A program made the translations under genes and the position numbers. This document shows positions 16,745 through 24,723 of a stretch of DNA of 64,000 nucleotides, piece after piece. Source of the stretch: Bacteroidales bacterium (GTDB taxonomy: Bacteria; Bacteroidota; Bacteroidia; Bacteroidales; UBA932); the NCBI GenBank assembly GCA_017647795.1, contig JAGCJX010000023.1, forward strand, positions 1 to 64,000, in the 5' to 3' direction. Below the pieces are notes generated by a model, which ran no database searches, had not been told where the DNA came from, and worked only from the letters and a program-made list of their open reading frames with translations. The first letter of the stretch is position 1; every line of letters starts with the position of its first letter.

Positions 16745-18004
16745 TTATCGTAATAGCCATTTCCAGATAGGAATGACTTCAATAGTCTTTCCGTCAATAT
16801 TCAGGATGTCTTCTTCATCTCTTGTAATTACTAACAATCTTCTGCATGGGAGAACTGATGACATCTTAATAAGTGCATTGATTTCGCGTTCAAATGTTTC
16901 TGCATCTGAAAGAGAGTAGCTAACCTGAATTGCAGTCTCGTTGTCAGGGATATAGAAATCCACTTCGACTCCGTGGTTGTAGAAGTATACGCTATCTTCT
17001 CTTCCATACTCTCTGATCAGACTCATGGCTACTAAGTTCTCCAGGAGCGAGGTGTCCGAGTCAAGTAAGAATAGATTTAGGATTCCATTATCTGTAAAGT
17101 AATACTTTGGATTGGTCTCTTTGTCTACCAATTTGCCTGCGATATTCTGTACAGCATTGATTAGCCATGCATCTTTCGCATACTCCATATAGTTAATTAC
17201 AGTTGCCTTTCCGACCTTTACACCTGTAGAGGATACGATGTTGGCAAGTCTTGTGAATGACATAGGCTGCTTGACGCTCTCTGCTACTTTCTTGAACAAT
17301 ACGCGCAATGCGAAGGTGTTGTCAATCTTATGTCTTGTCGCAATATCACCAAGATATATCTTTTGATAAACGCTTGAAAGGTAGTCTCTTTTTGAATTCA
17401 GTGGGGCTCCTTCAGGAAATCCTCCAAAACGGAAGTAATCATTGAATGTCCTCTGCAATTCTGAGCGTAGCTGGGTTGCATAAAATGTATCTGGAGTAAT
17501 CTCAATGTTCTTCACTTTTAAGAACTCCTTGAAGTCATAAGGGTATACGTTTACTTCTATATATCGACCTCCCAAAGTCGATAATATTTCCTTGCTGAGC
17601 ATTTTTGCGTTGCTTCCAGTGATGTATACTCGATATTTGGAATCAGCAAGGCGTCTGGCAAACTTCTCCCATCCGTCTATATTCTGGATTTCATCCAAGA
17701 ATAGGATAGGTTGCTTGCCGTATGTTTCCATGTGGATCTCGATGAGGAGGTTTAGGTCTGCAGAGGTCATGCCTTCCAGACGCTCATCCTCAAAATTGAT
17801 ATAAAGGATCTCATCCCAGTCAGTCCCAGCTGCTAATAATTCATGTATCCTCTGATAAAGTAAGTATGATTTACCTGCGCGTCTTATGCCGACAAGTACA
17901 TAGTTTCCAAATTCCTCGAATGAGAAGTCGCGAGGGATTACTTGATGCTTAGGAATTTCAATCCTATAATCTGCTAATACAGCTTTGAGAAGATCTTTAT
18001 TCAT
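16745..18004 (-). CDS. AAA ATPase with DUF4143 domain (second copy)
   Basis: This is a 419-residue protein from the ATG at 18004. A TTG eight codons upstream coincides with the -7 box and is unlikely. Walker A is GIRRAGKS (39-46) and Walker B is LFLDEIQ (101-107). The segment YITGSNAKMLSKEILSTLGG is a hallmark of this AAA_14/DUF4143 group, and the C-terminus carries VDFYIPDN and a PD-(D/E)xK-like fold. It differs clearly from the other DUF4143 protein at 9142. It is expressed from its own well-formed promoter. Confidence 0.9.
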   Translation of the reverse strand: MNKDLLKAVLADYRIEIPKHQVIPRDFSFEEFGNYVLVGIRRAGKSYLLYQRIHELLAAGTDWDEILYINFEDERLEGMTSADLNLLIEIHMETYGKQPILFLDEIQNIDGWEKFARRLADSKYRVYITGSNAKMLSKEILSTLGGRYIEVNVYPYDFKEFLKVKNIEITPDTFYATQLRSELQRTFNDYFRFGGFPEGAPLNSKRDYLSSVYQKIYLGDIATRHKIDNTFALRVLFKKVAESVKQPMSFTRLANIVSSTGVKVGKATVINYMEYAKDAWLINAVQNIAGKLVDKETNPKYYFTDNGILNLFLLDSDTSLLENLVAMSLIREYGREDSVYFYNHGVEVDFYIPDNETAIQVSYSLSDAETFEREINALIKMSSVLPCRRLLVITRDEEDILNIDGKTIEVIPIWKWLLR

Positions 18005-18025
18005 AATATTGTTCTGTGTCCGATA

Positions 18026-18057
18026 CAAAAATAGCTAATTATTGTTTTATGTGCAAA
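18026..18057 (-). promoter_or_regulatory. promoter of the second DUF4143 ATPase
   Basis: Minus-strand -7 TATTTTTG (plus 18026-18033) and -33 TTTG (plus 18054-18057) are 20 bp apart, an ideal Bacteroidetes promoter. The predicted start of transcription is close to the ATG at 18004. Confidence 0.75.
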
Positions 18058-18097
18058 ACAATTTCTATGTTTCTCTCTACTTTTTATGTTTTTCTCC

Positions 18098-18340
18098 CTA
18101 CCTTTTTAGCAAAAAGTAGAGTTTGAGTGCACAAAGTAGGGAGAAAATAATGCCTATCCACATCAGCAACTTCTGCCACCAGTACAGGATATTGACTTCC
18201 TTCTCGATGATGGTTTCTATCTCCCGTGTTTCTACGGATTCCTTGAAGCGGTCTTTGTAGGTGAGATAGATTCCCATGGAGTCAACAACTGTCTTTACTG
18301 TAATGGCTGTCGGTTGATAGGGTAGTGGCTCTGATTCCAT
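18098..18340 (-). CDS. small membrane-anchored hypothetical protein
   Basis: This is an 80-residue protein with one C-terminal transmembrane helix (WWQKLLMWIGIIFSLLCALK at about 54-73) preceded by a charged helix (ETREIETIIEKEV). The ATG overlaps closely with the stop of the upstream zinc-finger gene (TAAGATG), indicating coupled translation. I do not recognise the family. The tail-anchored topology resembles small phage or element proteins, but no function can be stated. Confidence 0.5.
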   Translation of the reverse strand: MESEPLPYQPTAITVKTVVDSMGIYLTYKDRFKESVETREIETIIEKEVNILYWWQKLLMWIGIIFSLLCALKLYFLLKR

Positions 18341-18341
18341 C

Positions 18342-18620
18342 TTAATGGACTGTTGAAGGCGTGCGGATCTGAAGAAGTTTCGCAGCTTGTGTGAGACTGA
18401 GGTAAGGGTTCTCCATCAGTTCTTGTCTTCTGGTTTCAGTGACCGATCTCTGTTTGAGTTGGAGAAGATACTCTCGATTTCGTGCTTTTCCTGCAATGTT
18501 GGCACAGCGTTTTGAACAGTACTTGGTTGTACTTTTCTGTGACACGAACTCTGCTCCGCAATGCTGGCAAATTCGTTTGTGAGTAAATAACGAGTACATA
18601 ATACAGTGGTTGAGCTGCAT
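18342..18620 (-). CDS. zinc-finger / helix-turn-helix protein, probably truncated
   Basis: This is a 92-residue protein. Residues 18-40 contain a CxxC...CxxxC finger (CQHCGAEF, then YCSKRCAN). From about residue 70, ENPYLSLTQAAKLLQI matches the first helices of an excisionase/MerR-type HTH, but the protein ends with RTPSTVH just where the recognition helix should begin. It may be a frameshift or truncation, or a true short form. Similar Zn-finger plus HTH proteins occur beside integrases of Bacteroidales elements. Its place next to the right att-like site suggests a decayed directionality factor. Met8 (18599) is an alternative start. Confidence 0.55.
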   Translation of the reverse strand: MQLNHCIMYSLFTHKRICQHCGAEFVSQKSTTKYCSKRCANIAGKARNREYLLQLKQRSVTETRRQELMENPYLSLTQAAKLLQIRTPSTVH

Positions 18621-18865
18621 TTGTCAAGTTTTCGCCTGATTTGTTGTTCATCTTTGTTCAGTGATGTTCAAGTTTGTCAATCTACCTGGTCATACTGATT
18701 TACTTATAAGGTGTTTGTACCGGCACGGTACAAATAAGGTACAAATCTCAACGAATATCTATCAAAATGCGTTAACATTAAACAATAAGTCCATTACCGC
18801 AGGAGACGATAACGGACTTATGTTGTGATAGATAGTGTTATTTATCGTTATTTATTGATTATCAA
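18621..18865. other. island right-end non-coding DNA
   Basis: There is no gene here. An imperfect hairpin (ataagtccattaccg, 18785-18799, with cgataacggacttat, 18807-18821; 13 of 15 paired) lies 45 bp from the att-like site. The 13-base attgattatcaat motif occupies 18854-18866. Confidence 0.5.
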
Positions 18866-18880
18866 TTACTTACCTATGCA
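18866..18880 (-). repeat. right att-like site, at the end of mnmE
   Basis: ttacttacctatgca on the plus strand is the stop and last codons of mnmE and matches the core at 4979-4993. The element end leaves a complete mnmE reading frame, as with SGI1-type integration at this gene. Confidence 0.7.
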
Positions 18881-20383
18881 AAACTTCCCAAAGATATTTC
18901 CCAGGACTTCGTCGGTGGTGATTGAGCCGGTGATGGTGCCGATGTAGTGAATGGCTTCACGGATGTCTTGGGCAACCAGATCGGTGGGGATGCTGAGTTC
19001 GAGTCCTTCTTGGACACGGTCCAGAGCCTGTGAGGCCTCTTGAAGGGCTTCGTAGTGGCGCAAGTTTGTCACTAGGGTTGCATCTGTGGTATGTCGCAAG
19101 GAGGTTTGGGAGTAGGAGAGGAGGTCGCAGAGTTCGGCGATGCCTTTCTTTTGTTTGGCAGCAATGGGCAGGATGCGCAGTGGCTGGATGCCAGCTTGCT
19201 CGGCAGCCAAGCGGATGCGTTCCAGATAAGTCGCCAAGGTGCCGTCAACCATCGCAGCGGAAGTGTCGGAAGTAGCTTCCGCAGGATTACCAGCTACAGA
19301 AGAAGCGCTTGAATTACCAGCAACTGAAGAAGCGCTTGAAATACCGTCCAGCGCATCCACCTTGTTCAACAGGATGATGACCTGCTGATGGGTGGGATCG
19401 ATGCGGGTAGAGAGGGTGCGCAGCCCCTCTTCAAAGTATTCCGGACGCTCCGCATCCAACACCATCAGCACAAGACTGGCCTGCTGGATTTTCGTATAGG
19501 TCCGTTCAATACCGATGATCTCAATGGTTTCTGTCGTGTTTCGGATGCCCGCCGTATCAATGAAACGGAAGGTGATTCCATCGATGTTCAGGGTTTCTTC
19601 GATGGTATCGCGCGTTGTGCCGTGAATGGAGGAGACGATGGCACGTTCTTCCCCCAAAAGGGCGTTCAACAACGTACTCTTTCCAGTATTGGTAGCACCT
19701 GCAATCGCCACAGGTACACCATTTTTAATCACATTACCTAATGCAAAGGATTTGATCAGCATCCTGATATGGGAAGCCAGATCCTGGACCGTAGCAACCA
19801 GCTGGCTCCGGTCCGCAAACTCCACTTCCTCCTCACTGAAATCCAGTTCCAGCTCCATGAGGGAAACCAACTGCAGCAAATCGGTACGCATCCGTCCCAA
19901 TTCATCCGAAAAACCGCCCCGCATCTGCTGTATAGCCACACGGTGGGCAGCTGAAGTCTCGGATGCGATGACGTCCGCAACCGCCTCTGCTTGAGCCAGG
20001 TCCATTTTGCCATTCAAGAAAGCACGACGGGTAAATTCACCGCCTTCAGCCAGACGGGCTCCCGAAGCCATCAGGGTTTGAAGAATGCGTTGTGCAATGT
20101 ATTCAGAACCGTGGCAGGAGATTTCCACCGAGTCTTCGCCGGTGTAAGAACGGGGCGCACGGAATACCGTCACCACCACTTCGTCCAGCAACTCGTCGTG
20201 GTCAAAGAATTGCCCGAACTTGACGCGCCAACCGGGCGTATCGGCTACCGAAACACCGTCCATCGAACGGAAACAGCGATCCACAACGGCAAACGCCTCG
20301 GGGCCGCTCACACGGATGACCGCAATGGCACCAAAACCACTGGCTGTTGCACGGGCACAAATTGTATCATCAAATCCTACCAT
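18866..20383 (-). CDS. mnmE: tRNA modification GTPase MnmE (TrmE)
   Basis: This is a 505-residue GTPase that, with MnmG, installs the carboxymethylaminomethyl group at U34 of certain tRNAs. An N-terminal tetrahydrofolate-binding domain precedes the G domain: G1 GATNTGKS (229-236), DTAG (276-279) and NKVD (340-343). The C-terminus is the invariant FCIGK, whose Cys is needed for modification. Unusual: directly after NKVD lies a low-complexity insert (about 348-382) with a tandem SSASSVAGN repeat from a 27-bp duplication. The gene end coincides with the right att-like site of the island. It lies 12 bp downstream of rlmD. Confidence 0.97.
   Translation of the reverse strand: MVGFDDTICARATASGFGAIAVIRVSGPEAFAVVDRCFRSMDGVSVADTPGWRVKFGQFFDHDELLDEVVVTVFRAPRSYTGEDSVEISCHGSEYIAQRILQTLMASGARLAEGGEFTRRAFLNGKMDLAQAEAVADVIASETSAAHRVAIQQMRGGFSDELGRMRTDLLQLVSLMELELDFSEEEVEFADRSQLVATVQDLASHIRMLIKSFALGNVIKNGVPVAIAGATNTGKSTLLNALLGEERAIVSSIHGTTRDTIEETLNIDGITFRFIDTAGIRNTTETIEIIGIERTYTKIQQASLVLMVLDAERPEYFEEGLRTLSTRIDPTHQQVIILLNKVDALDGISSASSVAGNSSASSVAGNPAEATSDTSAAMVDGTLATYLERIRLAAEQAGIQPLRILPIAAKQKKGIAELCDLLSYSQTSLRHTTDATLVTNLRHYEALQEASQALDRVQEGLELSIPTDLVAQDIREAIHYIGTITGSITTDEVLGNIFGKFCIGK
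19286..19339 (-). repeat. 27-bp tandem duplication inside mnmE
   Basis: Two 27-bp units (19286-19312 and 19313-19339) differ at two or three bases and encode the repeated SSASSVAGN. They keep the frame and lie between the G4 motif and the next helix of the GTPase. Confidence 0.85.
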
Positions 20384-20395
20384 GATCGAATGAAA

Positions 20396-21847
20396 TTAGT
20401 CGTTGTTTGTAATTTCCAGCAAGGCTACGTTTTCAACGTGATGTGTATGCGGGAACATATCTACCGGTCGTACGGCACGAATGGTATAGGCTTCGGAAAG
20501 CAGGGCAAGGTCACGTGCTTGTGTTGCCGGGTTACAGCTGACATACACAATTCTACGGGGTCTTGCGTCAAGGATTACTTTAGCAACATCCGGATGAATA
20601 CCCGCACGCGGGGGATCCAAGACAATGACGTCGGGAGTACCTCCGTGTTCGGCAATGAACGAAGGCGTCAGGATGTCTTTCATATCGGCCGCAAAAAACT
20701 CGCAGTTATCGATACCGTTGTTACGGGCATTGACTTTGGCATCTTCAATCGCTTCGGGAACATATTCAATCCCGATGACTTGTGAGGCTTGACGAGCGAG
20801 GAACAAAGCAATCGTTCCAGTTCCGGTGTACAAGTCGTACAAACGTTCGTTGCCAGTCAGACCTGCAAATTCACGCACCACCGAATACAGGCGGTACGCC
20901 TGGAGGGAATTGGTCTGATAGAAAGACTTGGGACCAATTTTGAAACGGATTCCTTCCATCTCCTCGTAAATGGCATCTTCACCCGCATAGAGAACAACTT
21001 TCTGATCGGAGATGGAGTCGTTCAACTTGCGGTTGATGACATAATGCAGGGACTTGATTTGCGGGAAGTTGGCCACCAAAGCATCCAACAGACCCACCCG
21101 TGCCTGACGATCTTCCTCCGAATCTTCGTAGGCAAAGACCACAATGATCATCACGTCTCCAGCCTCAGTCGTACGCACCACGAGGTTGCGCAAATAACCG
21201 ACTTGGTTGCGGAGGTTGTAGAAGGTCAGACCGTGCTCCACAGCGTACTTCCGGACAAAATTCCGGATCTCATTGGAAGGTTCAGGTTGCAGGTGGCATT
21301 GCTTGATATCCAATACTTTGTCAAAAGCACCACTGATATGAAAACCGAGACCGACACCGGCTGGATTGGTATTCGGAACCTCACCATCGTTGAAGACTTC
21401 GGCCGGATTTTCACCGGTAAAGATCCAGCGACGATCCGAGAAGGTATATTCCAGTTTGTTCCGATAGCACGTCGTACGTTCGGAGCCGAGGATGGGTTGA
21501 AGGGGCGGGAGCTCCAGGTGACCGATGCGGCGCAATTGGTCTTCGACCTGCTGTTGTTTGTATTTCAGTTGCAGTTCATAGGGCAGGGGTTGCCATTTGC
21601 AACCACCACAAACGCCGTAGTGTTCACAGAAAGGTTCGAGACGGTCCGGTGAAGGAGTCACCATCCGTTTCACATAACCTTCCATGTAGTTCTTGTTTTT
21701 CTTGATGACCTGTACATCCACCACATCGCCGGGGATGGCTTGTTGGATGAACAAAGCTTTTCCGTTTACGTGTGCAATGGCCTTTCCTTCAGCAGCAACG
21801 CCTTCGACCAACACGCCTTCAATCAATTCTTTATCTCTTCTACCCAT
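20396..21847 (-). CDS. rlmD: 23S rRNA (uracil-5-)-methyltransferase, RumA/RlmD family
   Basis: This is a 483-residue SAM-dependent enzyme from the ATG at 21847; an upstream TTG overlaps the -7 box and is rejected. The N-terminal ~65 residues are a TRAM domain. A Fe-S cluster motif follows (CEHYGVCGGCKW). The methyltransferase domain has YDLYTGTGTIALFLA and the LDPPRAG motif, and the catalytic region reads YVSCNPATQARDLALL. This matches the U1939-type 23S methyltransferases; some Bacteroidetes members may modify another uridine. It is followed by mnmE in a likely operon. Confidence 0.92.
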   Translation of the reverse strand: MGRRDKELIEGVLVEGVAAEGKAIAHVNGKALFIQQAIPGDVVDVQVIKKNKNYMEGYVKRMVTPSPDRLEPFCEHYGVCGGCKWQPLPYELQLKYKQQQVEDQLRRIGHLELPPLQPILGSERTTCYRNKLEYTFSDRRWIFTGENPAEVFNDGEVPNTNPAGVGLGFHISGAFDKVLDIKQCHLQPEPSNEIRNFVRKYAVEHGLTFYNLRNQVGYLRNLVVRTTEAGDVMIIVVFAYEDSEEDRQARVGLLDALVANFPQIKSLHYVINRKLNDSISDQKVVLYAGEDAIYEEMEGIRFKIGPKSFYQTNSLQAYRLYSVVREFAGLTGNERLYDLYTGTGTIALFLARQASQVIGIEYVPEAIEDAKVNARNNGIDNCEFFAADMKDILTPSFIAEHGGTPDVIVLDPPRAGIHPDVAKVILDARPRRIVYVSCNPATQARDLALLSEAYTIRAVRPVDMFPHTHHVENVALLEITNND

Positions 21848-21865
21848 ACTGGATCTTTTAGTTTG

Positions 21866-21873
21866 CAAAAATA
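21866..21873 (-). promoter_or_regulatory. -7 box of rlmD
   Basis: Minus-strand TATTTTTG sits directly downstream of the HAD gene stop and 18 bp ahead of the rlmD ATG at 21847, giving a very short leader and supporting that start. Confidence 0.55.
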
Positions 21874-22740
21874 TTACTTTTCCACGGAGTTCTGCAACAA
21901 ATGTTCCAAGACTTGGATGACACCGTGTTCTGCATTGGAAGGGGCCACAAACCGTGCGTGGGGGAACAATTCTGGAAAGGCATTGGCCACTGCAAAACTG
22001 TAAGTTGCACAGGACAACATTTCGCTGTCATTCATCTGATCGCCGAATGCAAGGGTCTGGTCCGGCGAGATGCCTAAGCGTTGTTGCAGGCGTTTCAACG
22101 GAACACCTTTGTTTGCAATGGGATCACTCAAATCCACCCAATTGCGTCCCGACAACACCACTTTCAACCCTTGCTCCTCAAAATGGCGCAAATGGGGATA
22201 AGCATAGTCCGGAGCCTCGCCCAAATTGCACACCGCAATCTTCAGGCAGGGATCGTCGGCAACGGCGGTGATGTCCGGAACAATTTCCAGACGTTGGTAA
22301 TACTTGGACACTTCTTGAAGAAAGGCGGCATCCAAGTCTTCAACATAGGCCTGTTTTGCCCCACAATACACCGCGTGGCAGTTCTCCAACGCCCGCACAG
22401 CTTCCGCAATGGGACGTACGTTGGCCTTGTCAAACTCCAGGATCGACAGGGGCTGATCCTGGAACGCTTCAAACGAACCGTTCTCCGCAATGAAATAAAT
22501 CCGGTCCAGGTAGGCCTGAAACATCTCGCGGAGGTTGTAGTATTGACGGCCACTGGCCACCACAAATTCCACACCCCGCTCCAGCAGCCGGTCCAGAACA
22601 GGAAAAAAGGAAGGAGAGAGGGTCCCGTTGGGATTGAGCAGGGTCCCATCCATGTCGGTAACCACCAACTTGATGTCCTGCGGGAATTTCGGAAAAGAAG
22701 GGTGAACCCCAGTGGAGTCCACCCCATTCTTATGCATCAT
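21874..22740 (-). CDS. Cof-type HAD phosphatase
   Basis: This is a 288-residue HAD-superfamily hydrolase of the Cof/YidA subfamily. Motif I is VVTDMDGTLLNPNG (about 27-40), with both catalytic aspartates. A Ser/Thr motif (VVASGRQYYNL) follows, and motif IV is FGDQMNDSEML. The cap between them is of the type IIB size. These enzymes dephosphorylate sugar phosphates or cofactors; the substrate cannot be read from sequence. It starts 9 bp after the stop of the NagB-like/PIG-L gene, so it likely belongs to the same operon and may act on a related sugar phosphate. Confidence 0.88.
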   Translation of the reverse strand: MMHKNGVDSTGVHPSFPKFPQDIKLVVTDMDGTLLNPNGTLSPSFFPVLDRLLERGVEFVVASGRQYYNLREMFQAYLDRIYFIAENGSFEAFQDQPLSILEFDKANVRPIAEAVRALENCHAVYCGAKQAYVEDLDAAFLQEVSKYYQRLEIVPDITAVADDPCLKIAVCNLGEAPDYAYPHLRHFEEQGLKVVLSGRNWVDLSDPIANKGVPLKRLQQRLGISPDQTLAFGDQMNDSEMLSCATYSFAVANAFPELFPHARFVAPSNAEHGVIQVLEHLLQNSVEK

Positions 22741-22749
22741 TGTTCTGTC

Positions 22750-24645
22750 TTAGAATTTAAAACGTACAAACAATTCGATTGCTTGGTATTCCGCCATACC
22801 GAGTTTGTCGTAGGTAACGGCAGTCGCGTGGTTACGCTCTTCGGCACGTTGCCAGAATTCACGTGCATCGGAACCCGGGAACAGCGGACGGTCTTTTTGG
22901 GATTGGTGACGGAAGATGGCTTCGCGTTTGATAGCCACTTCTTCCGGGCTCAACGGAACGGCCATTTCTGCTTCTGCAACGTCCCATTCTTGCCATGCTC
23001 CGCGGTACATCCACACGCGGCAGTCTTTCATCCATTCTTCTTTCTTCAATTCTTTCACGGCACGAATCACAGACAAGAAGCAGACACGGTGGGTTCCGTG
23101 CGGGTCGCTCAAGTCACCAGCCACGTAAATTTGGTGAGGTTTCACGCTTTGCAACAAGTCCTTCACAATTTGAACGTCGGCTTTGCCCAGCGGGTTTTTC
23201 TTCACACCACCGGTTTCGTAGAACGGCAAGTTCAAGAAGTGAACACGTTCTTCCGGAATGTTCAAGTAGCGGCATGCGGATTTGGCTTCGCCTCGACGGA
23301 TGGCCGCTTTCACTTCGCGAACGTCTTGCGGGTCAGCTTCACCCGGGTGTTTGTCACCCAAGATTTTTTCTACACGACGATAAACTTCTTCTGCTTGGGC
23401 CACGTCACCACCGTAGATCTTCGCATTTTCACGCATGAAATCCAAGTAACGGATTACGTCGTGGTCAAATACGGCGATGTTACCAGAAGTTTGGTATGCC
23501 ACGTGCAATTCATGACCGTGTGAAGACAAACGGGCCACGGTTCCACCCATGGAAATCACGTCGTCGTCGGGGTGGGGACTGAACACAATCACACGTTTGG
23601 GGAAGGGGAATGCACGTTCCGGACGAGTAGAGTCGTCGGCATTCGGTTTTCCACCCGGCCAACCGGTGATGGTATGTTGCAATTCGTTAAAAATCTTAAT
23701 GTTCAAAACACTTGCAGGTCCGTGTTTGGTCAACAGATCCGACATACCGTTGTCGTTGTAATCGCGGTCGGTCAATTTCAAGATCGGTTTGTCCAATTTG
23801 CGGCAGAGCCAGAAAGCAGCCTTGCGGATCATGTAGTCGGTCCATTCGCAAGTGCCGGTCATCCAAGGAGTCTTGATGCGGGTCAATTCTGCAGACGCAG
23901 CTTCGTCGATCAACACTTCGATGTTTTCGTGTTTTTGGAGGTAGGTGATCGGAATTTGTTCGCTCACCGGTCCTTCGATCAATTTGGCAATGGTAGAAGC
24001 CTTGCCTTCGCCCCAAGCCATGAAGAAAATCTTCTTCGCGGAGAGGATGGTATCGATACCCATTGTCAAAGCGTGGTAGGGAACGTATTCCACGCCAAAG
24101 AAGTCACTGGCAGCACCCACACGGGTGTTGTGGTTCATTGTAATGACGCGGGTTCTGGAGTTGTAATGCGAACCGGGTTCGTTGAAGCCCATGTTGGAGA
24201 GCAGGAGAATGTCCAAACCTCCGTGTTTGCGGATTTCACGTTCGTATTCTTCACAGTATTGGTGGATGTTTTCGCGTTTGGTACTGTCCAAGCAACGGAT
24301 GTTTTCCGGTTGGAAGTCCACGAAATCAAACAAATATTCTTTCAAAAAACGGTAGTGGCTTTGCAACTCGTTGCGATCCAAAGGATAGTACTCGTCTACG
24401 GAATAAACGATTACATCTTTGAAGGAAACCAGTCCAGCCTTGTGGGCGTTGACCAACTCTTCATAAACTTGAATAAAAGCAGAAGAGGCAGAGAGCCCCA
24501 ACACACATTTGCCATCGGAATGAACCTTGTCACGGATGGTTAATACAATTTTGTCAGACACCAAACGGGCGGCGTCTTCTGCATCTTTAAAAATGCTCAC
24601 CGGCAACTTTTCATAACGTCGGGTAAAGTCAACAGTAAAGTCCAT
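22750..24645 (-). CDS. NagB-like domain fused to PIG-L (LmbE) deacetylase domain
   Basis: This is a 631-residue protein common in Bacteroidales. The N-terminal ~270 residues are of the glucosamine-6-phosphate deaminase fold, with VDEYYPLDRNELQSHY and FNEPGS (155-160). The C-terminal part, from about 345, is PIG-L: FSPHPDDDVISMGG and DPHGTHRV carry its zinc ligands, so deacetylase activity is likely. The NagB part lacks the usual G-x-G-x-x-G-(H) loop before FNEPGS (here DILLLSNMGFNEPGS), and the phosphate loop reads LGLSASSAF instead of TGSTP. Deaminase activity is therefore doubtful. Confidence 0.85.
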   Translation of the reverse strand: MDFTVDFTRRYEKLPVSIFKDAEDAARLVSDKIVLTIRDKVHSDGKCVLGLSASSAFIQVYEELVNAHKAGLVSFKDVIVYSVDEYYPLDRNELQSHYRFLKEYLFDFVDFQPENIRCLDSTKRENIHQYCEEYEREIRKHGGLDILLLSNMGFNEPGSHYNSRTRVITMNHNTRVGAASDFFGVEYVPYHALTMGIDTILSAKKIFFMAWGEGKASTIAKLIEGPVSEQIPITYLQKHENIEVLIDEAASAELTRIKTPWMTGTCEWTDYMIRKAAFWLCRKLDKPILKLTDRDYNDNGMSDLLTKHGPASVLNIKIFNELQHTITGWPGGKPNADDSTRPERAFPFPKRVIVFSPHPDDDVISMGGTVARLSSHGHELHVAYQTSGNIAVFDHDVIRYLDFMRENAKIYGGDVAQAEEVYRRVEKILGDKHPGEADPQDVREVKAAIRRGEAKSACRYLNIPEERVHFLNLPFYETGGVKKNPLGKADVQIVKDLLQSVKPHQIYVAGDLSDPHGTHRVCFLSVIRAVKELKKEEWMKDCRVWMYRGAWQEWDVAEAEMAVPLSPEEVAIKREAIFRHQSQKDRPLFPGSDAREFWQRAEERNHATAVTYDKLGMAEYQAIELFVRFKF

Positions 24646-24690
24646 GATGTATGTATTTTTAATAGGTTACTTATTAATTCTGTATTCGTG

Positions 24691-24698
24691 CAAATTTA
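24691..24698 (-). promoter_or_regulatory. -7 box of the nagB-like/PIG-L operon
   Basis: Minus-strand TAAATTTG lies 46 bp before the ATG at 24645, in the gap after rarA. Confidence 0.55.
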
Positions 24699-24723
24699 CG
24701 AAATATCTTTCGAAATACCGGTC

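Larger units (their letters stand above)
4979..18880. mobile_element. putative genomic island integrated at the 3' end of mnmE
   Basis: The two ends carry the same 15-base core (ttacttaccNatgca), which on the minus strand encodes the C-terminal CIGK-stop of MnmE. A 13-base motif (attgattatcaat) lies inside the element at both ends (5009-5021 and 18854-18866). Everything between is AT-rich accessory cargo, and the DNA to the right is GC-richer core. The 3' end of mnmE/trmE is the known site of SGI1-type islands. No integrase, relaxase or replication gene is seen inside, so mobility would need help from elsewhere, or the element is decayed. Confidence 0.65.
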
